The position numbers and the translations under genes were made by a program. A DNA stretch of 7,024 nt from Acidobacteriota bacterium. Lineage in GTDB: Bacteria > Acidobacteriota > Terriglobia > Terriglobales > Acidobacteriaceae. Where the stretch lies: NCBI GenBank assembly GCA_003224835.1, contig QHZX01000210.1, positions 1 through 7,024 on the forward strand. The letters run 5' to 3'. The notes beneath the pieces were generated by a model, which was not told the DNA's origin, did not search any database, and saw only the letters and a list, made by a program, of their open reading frames with translations. Of the stretch, positions 5,742 to 7,024 are shown in pieces (position 1 is the stretch's first letter; each line of letters starts with the position of its first letter).

Positions 5742-5817
5742 TGTGTTTTGTTTCGTTTGCTTAGGCGCTTCCGGCATGGGCATGCTACCCTCGACTTCGG
5801 TTCACGAAAAGGCGGAT

Positions 5818-7024
5818 ATGACTTTGCGCGATTCGTTGGTCGATGGGATGTTTCTTCTCGCCTTATTTTTTGGTGCGGCCGGGCTGAGGCCAGCTTTCGC
5901 ACAGGTCCAAAGCCAGACAGATTCACGTTCACATGAGAACTGCCGGGTGCAGGCAGCGGACTACAAGGGCTGGCACGCGCAACAAATTTCTAATCCCTGG
6001 GTGCAGTTGATTGTTGTGCCGCAGAACGGCGGGCGACTGATTCAGGTGAGTTTTGCCGGACATCCTTATTTGTTCGTCAATCCCAAACTTGCCGGCAAGT
6101 ATTTGCCACCATCTGCCACGCAATGGTTCAACTACGGTGGCGACAAGCTCTGGCCACTGCCAGAAGGAAACAACGATGAACAACATTGGGTAGGGAACTC
6201 GGACGTGCTCGATGATGGGCCGTTCGCGTTTCGGAAAATTTCCGAAGGACAACGCTGCGAGATCGAACTTACCGGGCCGGCCGATCCCCAGACGGGTATT
6301 CAGTTTTCACGCACGATCGCGTTGGAAGCCGATGTTCCCGGCATACACTTTCATGCGGTTATGAAAAACGTAAGCGGCCATACAGTGGAATGGTCGATGC
6401 AGTCGGTGTCGCAATACGATACTTCGGATCCGTCGGCAGCTTCGAGCCTCAACCACAATTTTTGGGCGTTCACTCCGACGGATCCATTCAGCAGTTATCT
6501 CAACCGCTACCACGTTCGCTTTGGTCCGGCGGAAAACCCGGCTGCATCGGTGAGGGATGACGGGTTTTTTAACATCCACTATGCGCATTTGGCGGCGGAA
6601 TTATGGATTGACTCAAAAGAAGGTTGGCTGGCTATGGTCGATGGCACCAGCAGCTATGCCATGGTCGAGCGCTTCGACTACGAAAAAGATAAAACTTATC
6701 CCGGTAAGGCCTCCGTAATCTTTTGGACAAACGGACCTGAGCTGAGATTGAGCAATGACGGAATACCTTCTGTAAGCTCCGATCCCGATGCCAGTCCGTA
6801 TTACATGGAAGCTGAGCTCAATAGTCCGATGTGCCGGTTGCGTGCCGGCGAGAGCTGTGCCTTCAACACGGAATGGTTTCCTACGCGTGCGGGAAGTGAA
6901 TTTCACGGTGTGACCGACGCGGGCATCGTGATACGACCACTGCAAGCGAGCCATGCCGAAAATGGAAAAGTCAGGCTTGCAGGTTCGTTTGGAGTTTTCT
7001 TTCCTGGGCGCCTGGTCGCTCGTT
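5818..7024 (+). CDS. Secreted DUF4380 / galactose-mutarotase-like protein (partial, 3' end missing)
   Basis: The frame is open from an ATG (5818-5820) to the window edge, giving 402 codons with no stop. The N-terminus is a Sec signal peptide: a hydrophobic core MFLLALFFGAAG (11-22) and an AFA-Q cleavage site after residue 28. The mature part is beta-rich and carries GGRLIQVSFAGHPYLFVNP (71-89) and NYGGDKLWPLPEG (105-117), followed by W124. These resemble the start of DUF4380 and related galactose-mutarotase-like folds, which suggests carbohydrate binding or modification in the periplasm. Cysteines at 42, 147, 339 and 347 could form disulfides. AAAAGG lies 5 nt before the ATG. Earlier in-frame ATGs (5776, 5782) would bury the signal peptide, and an ATG at 5848 lacks a ribosome binding site. 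The gene is divergent from the PLP-enzyme gene across 195 bases, so the two may be co-regulated. Catalytic function is not established from sequence. Confidence 0.8.
   Translation, partial: MTLRDSLVDGMFLLALFFGAAGLRPAFAQVQSQTDSRSHENCRVQAADYKGWHAQQISNPWVQLIVVPQNGGRLIQVSFAGHPYLFVNPKLAGKYLPPSATQWFNYGGDKLWPLPEGNNDEQHWVGNSDVLDDGPFAFRKISEGQRCEIELTGPADPQTGIQFSRTIALEADVPGIHFHAVMKNVSGHTVEWSMQSVSQYDTSDPSAASSLNHNFWAFTPTDPFSSYLNRYHVRFGPAENPAASVRDDGFFNIHYAHLAAELWIDSKEGWLAMVDGTSSYAMVERFDYEKDKTYPGKASVIFWTNGPELRLSNDGIPSVSSDPDASPYYMEAELNSPMCRLRAGESCAFNTEWFPTRAGSEFHGVTDAGIVIRPLQASHAENGKVRLAGSFGVFFPGRLVAR

Noticed and set aside
5929..6954. Three minus-strand open frames (5929-6252, 6307-6588, 6613-6954) under the right-hand gene
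   Set aside because: They are shadows of the continuous plus-strand frame, which has a signal peptide and family motifs and is open to the window edge.

Overview
The window looks like chromosomal DNA from a free-living Gram-negative-type bacterium, most probably an Acidobacteriota or similar soil lineage. This is inferred from three things: moderately high GC, several proteins with Tat or Sec export signals, and a combination of genes (exported SelA-like PLP enzyme, exported RidA-like protein, exported DUF4380 protein) that I associate with that phylum. No rRNA, tRNA, CRISPR, insertion sequence or phage gene is visible.

Layout. Positions 1-5622 carry seven genes, all on the minus strand. In transcription order they are: a Tat-exported SelA-like PLP enzyme (5622-4339); an exported protein of three RidA-type domains (4193-3051); a DUF1348/NTF2-like protein (2999-2520); a bacterioferritin-like ferritin (2406-1903); the Hsp15-type S4 RNA-binding protein HslR (1846-1466); a four-helix membrane-anchored metallophosphoesterase (1409-294); and the first 30 codons of an unrecognised gene (90-1). 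The gaps between them run from about 50 to 200 bases. On the plus strand, a divergent intergenic region (5623-5817) leads into a secreted DUF4380 (galactose-mutarotase-like) protein that runs off the right edge (5818-7024).

How the genes may work together. The PLP enzyme and the RidA protein sit next to each other and both carry export signals. RidA proteins classically hydrolyse the reactive enamine/imine intermediates released by PLP-dependent lyases. A matched pair outside the cytoplasm, with the PLP enzyme exported folded through Tat and the RidA partner through Sec, is the most system-like feature here. The divergently transcribed secreted DUF4380 protein, probably carbohydrate-related, could belong to the same process. 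The RidA protein is unusual: domain 1 has lost about 37 residues from its core, and domain 3 lacks the conserved arginine. The remaining minus-strand genes look like housekeeping and stress functions: iron storage, ribosome rescue and a phosphoesterase.

Regulatory structure seen by eye: a palindrome and a separate inverted repeat directly upstream of the ferritin; a perfect 9-bp inverted repeat whose 3-nt loop is the start codon of the DUF1348 gene; a bulged 11-bp stem right after the PLP-enzyme stop codon, just downstream of an A8 run; and a candidate sigma-70 promoter with an internal inverted repeat in front of the DUF4380 gene. All functional readings of these sites are inference.
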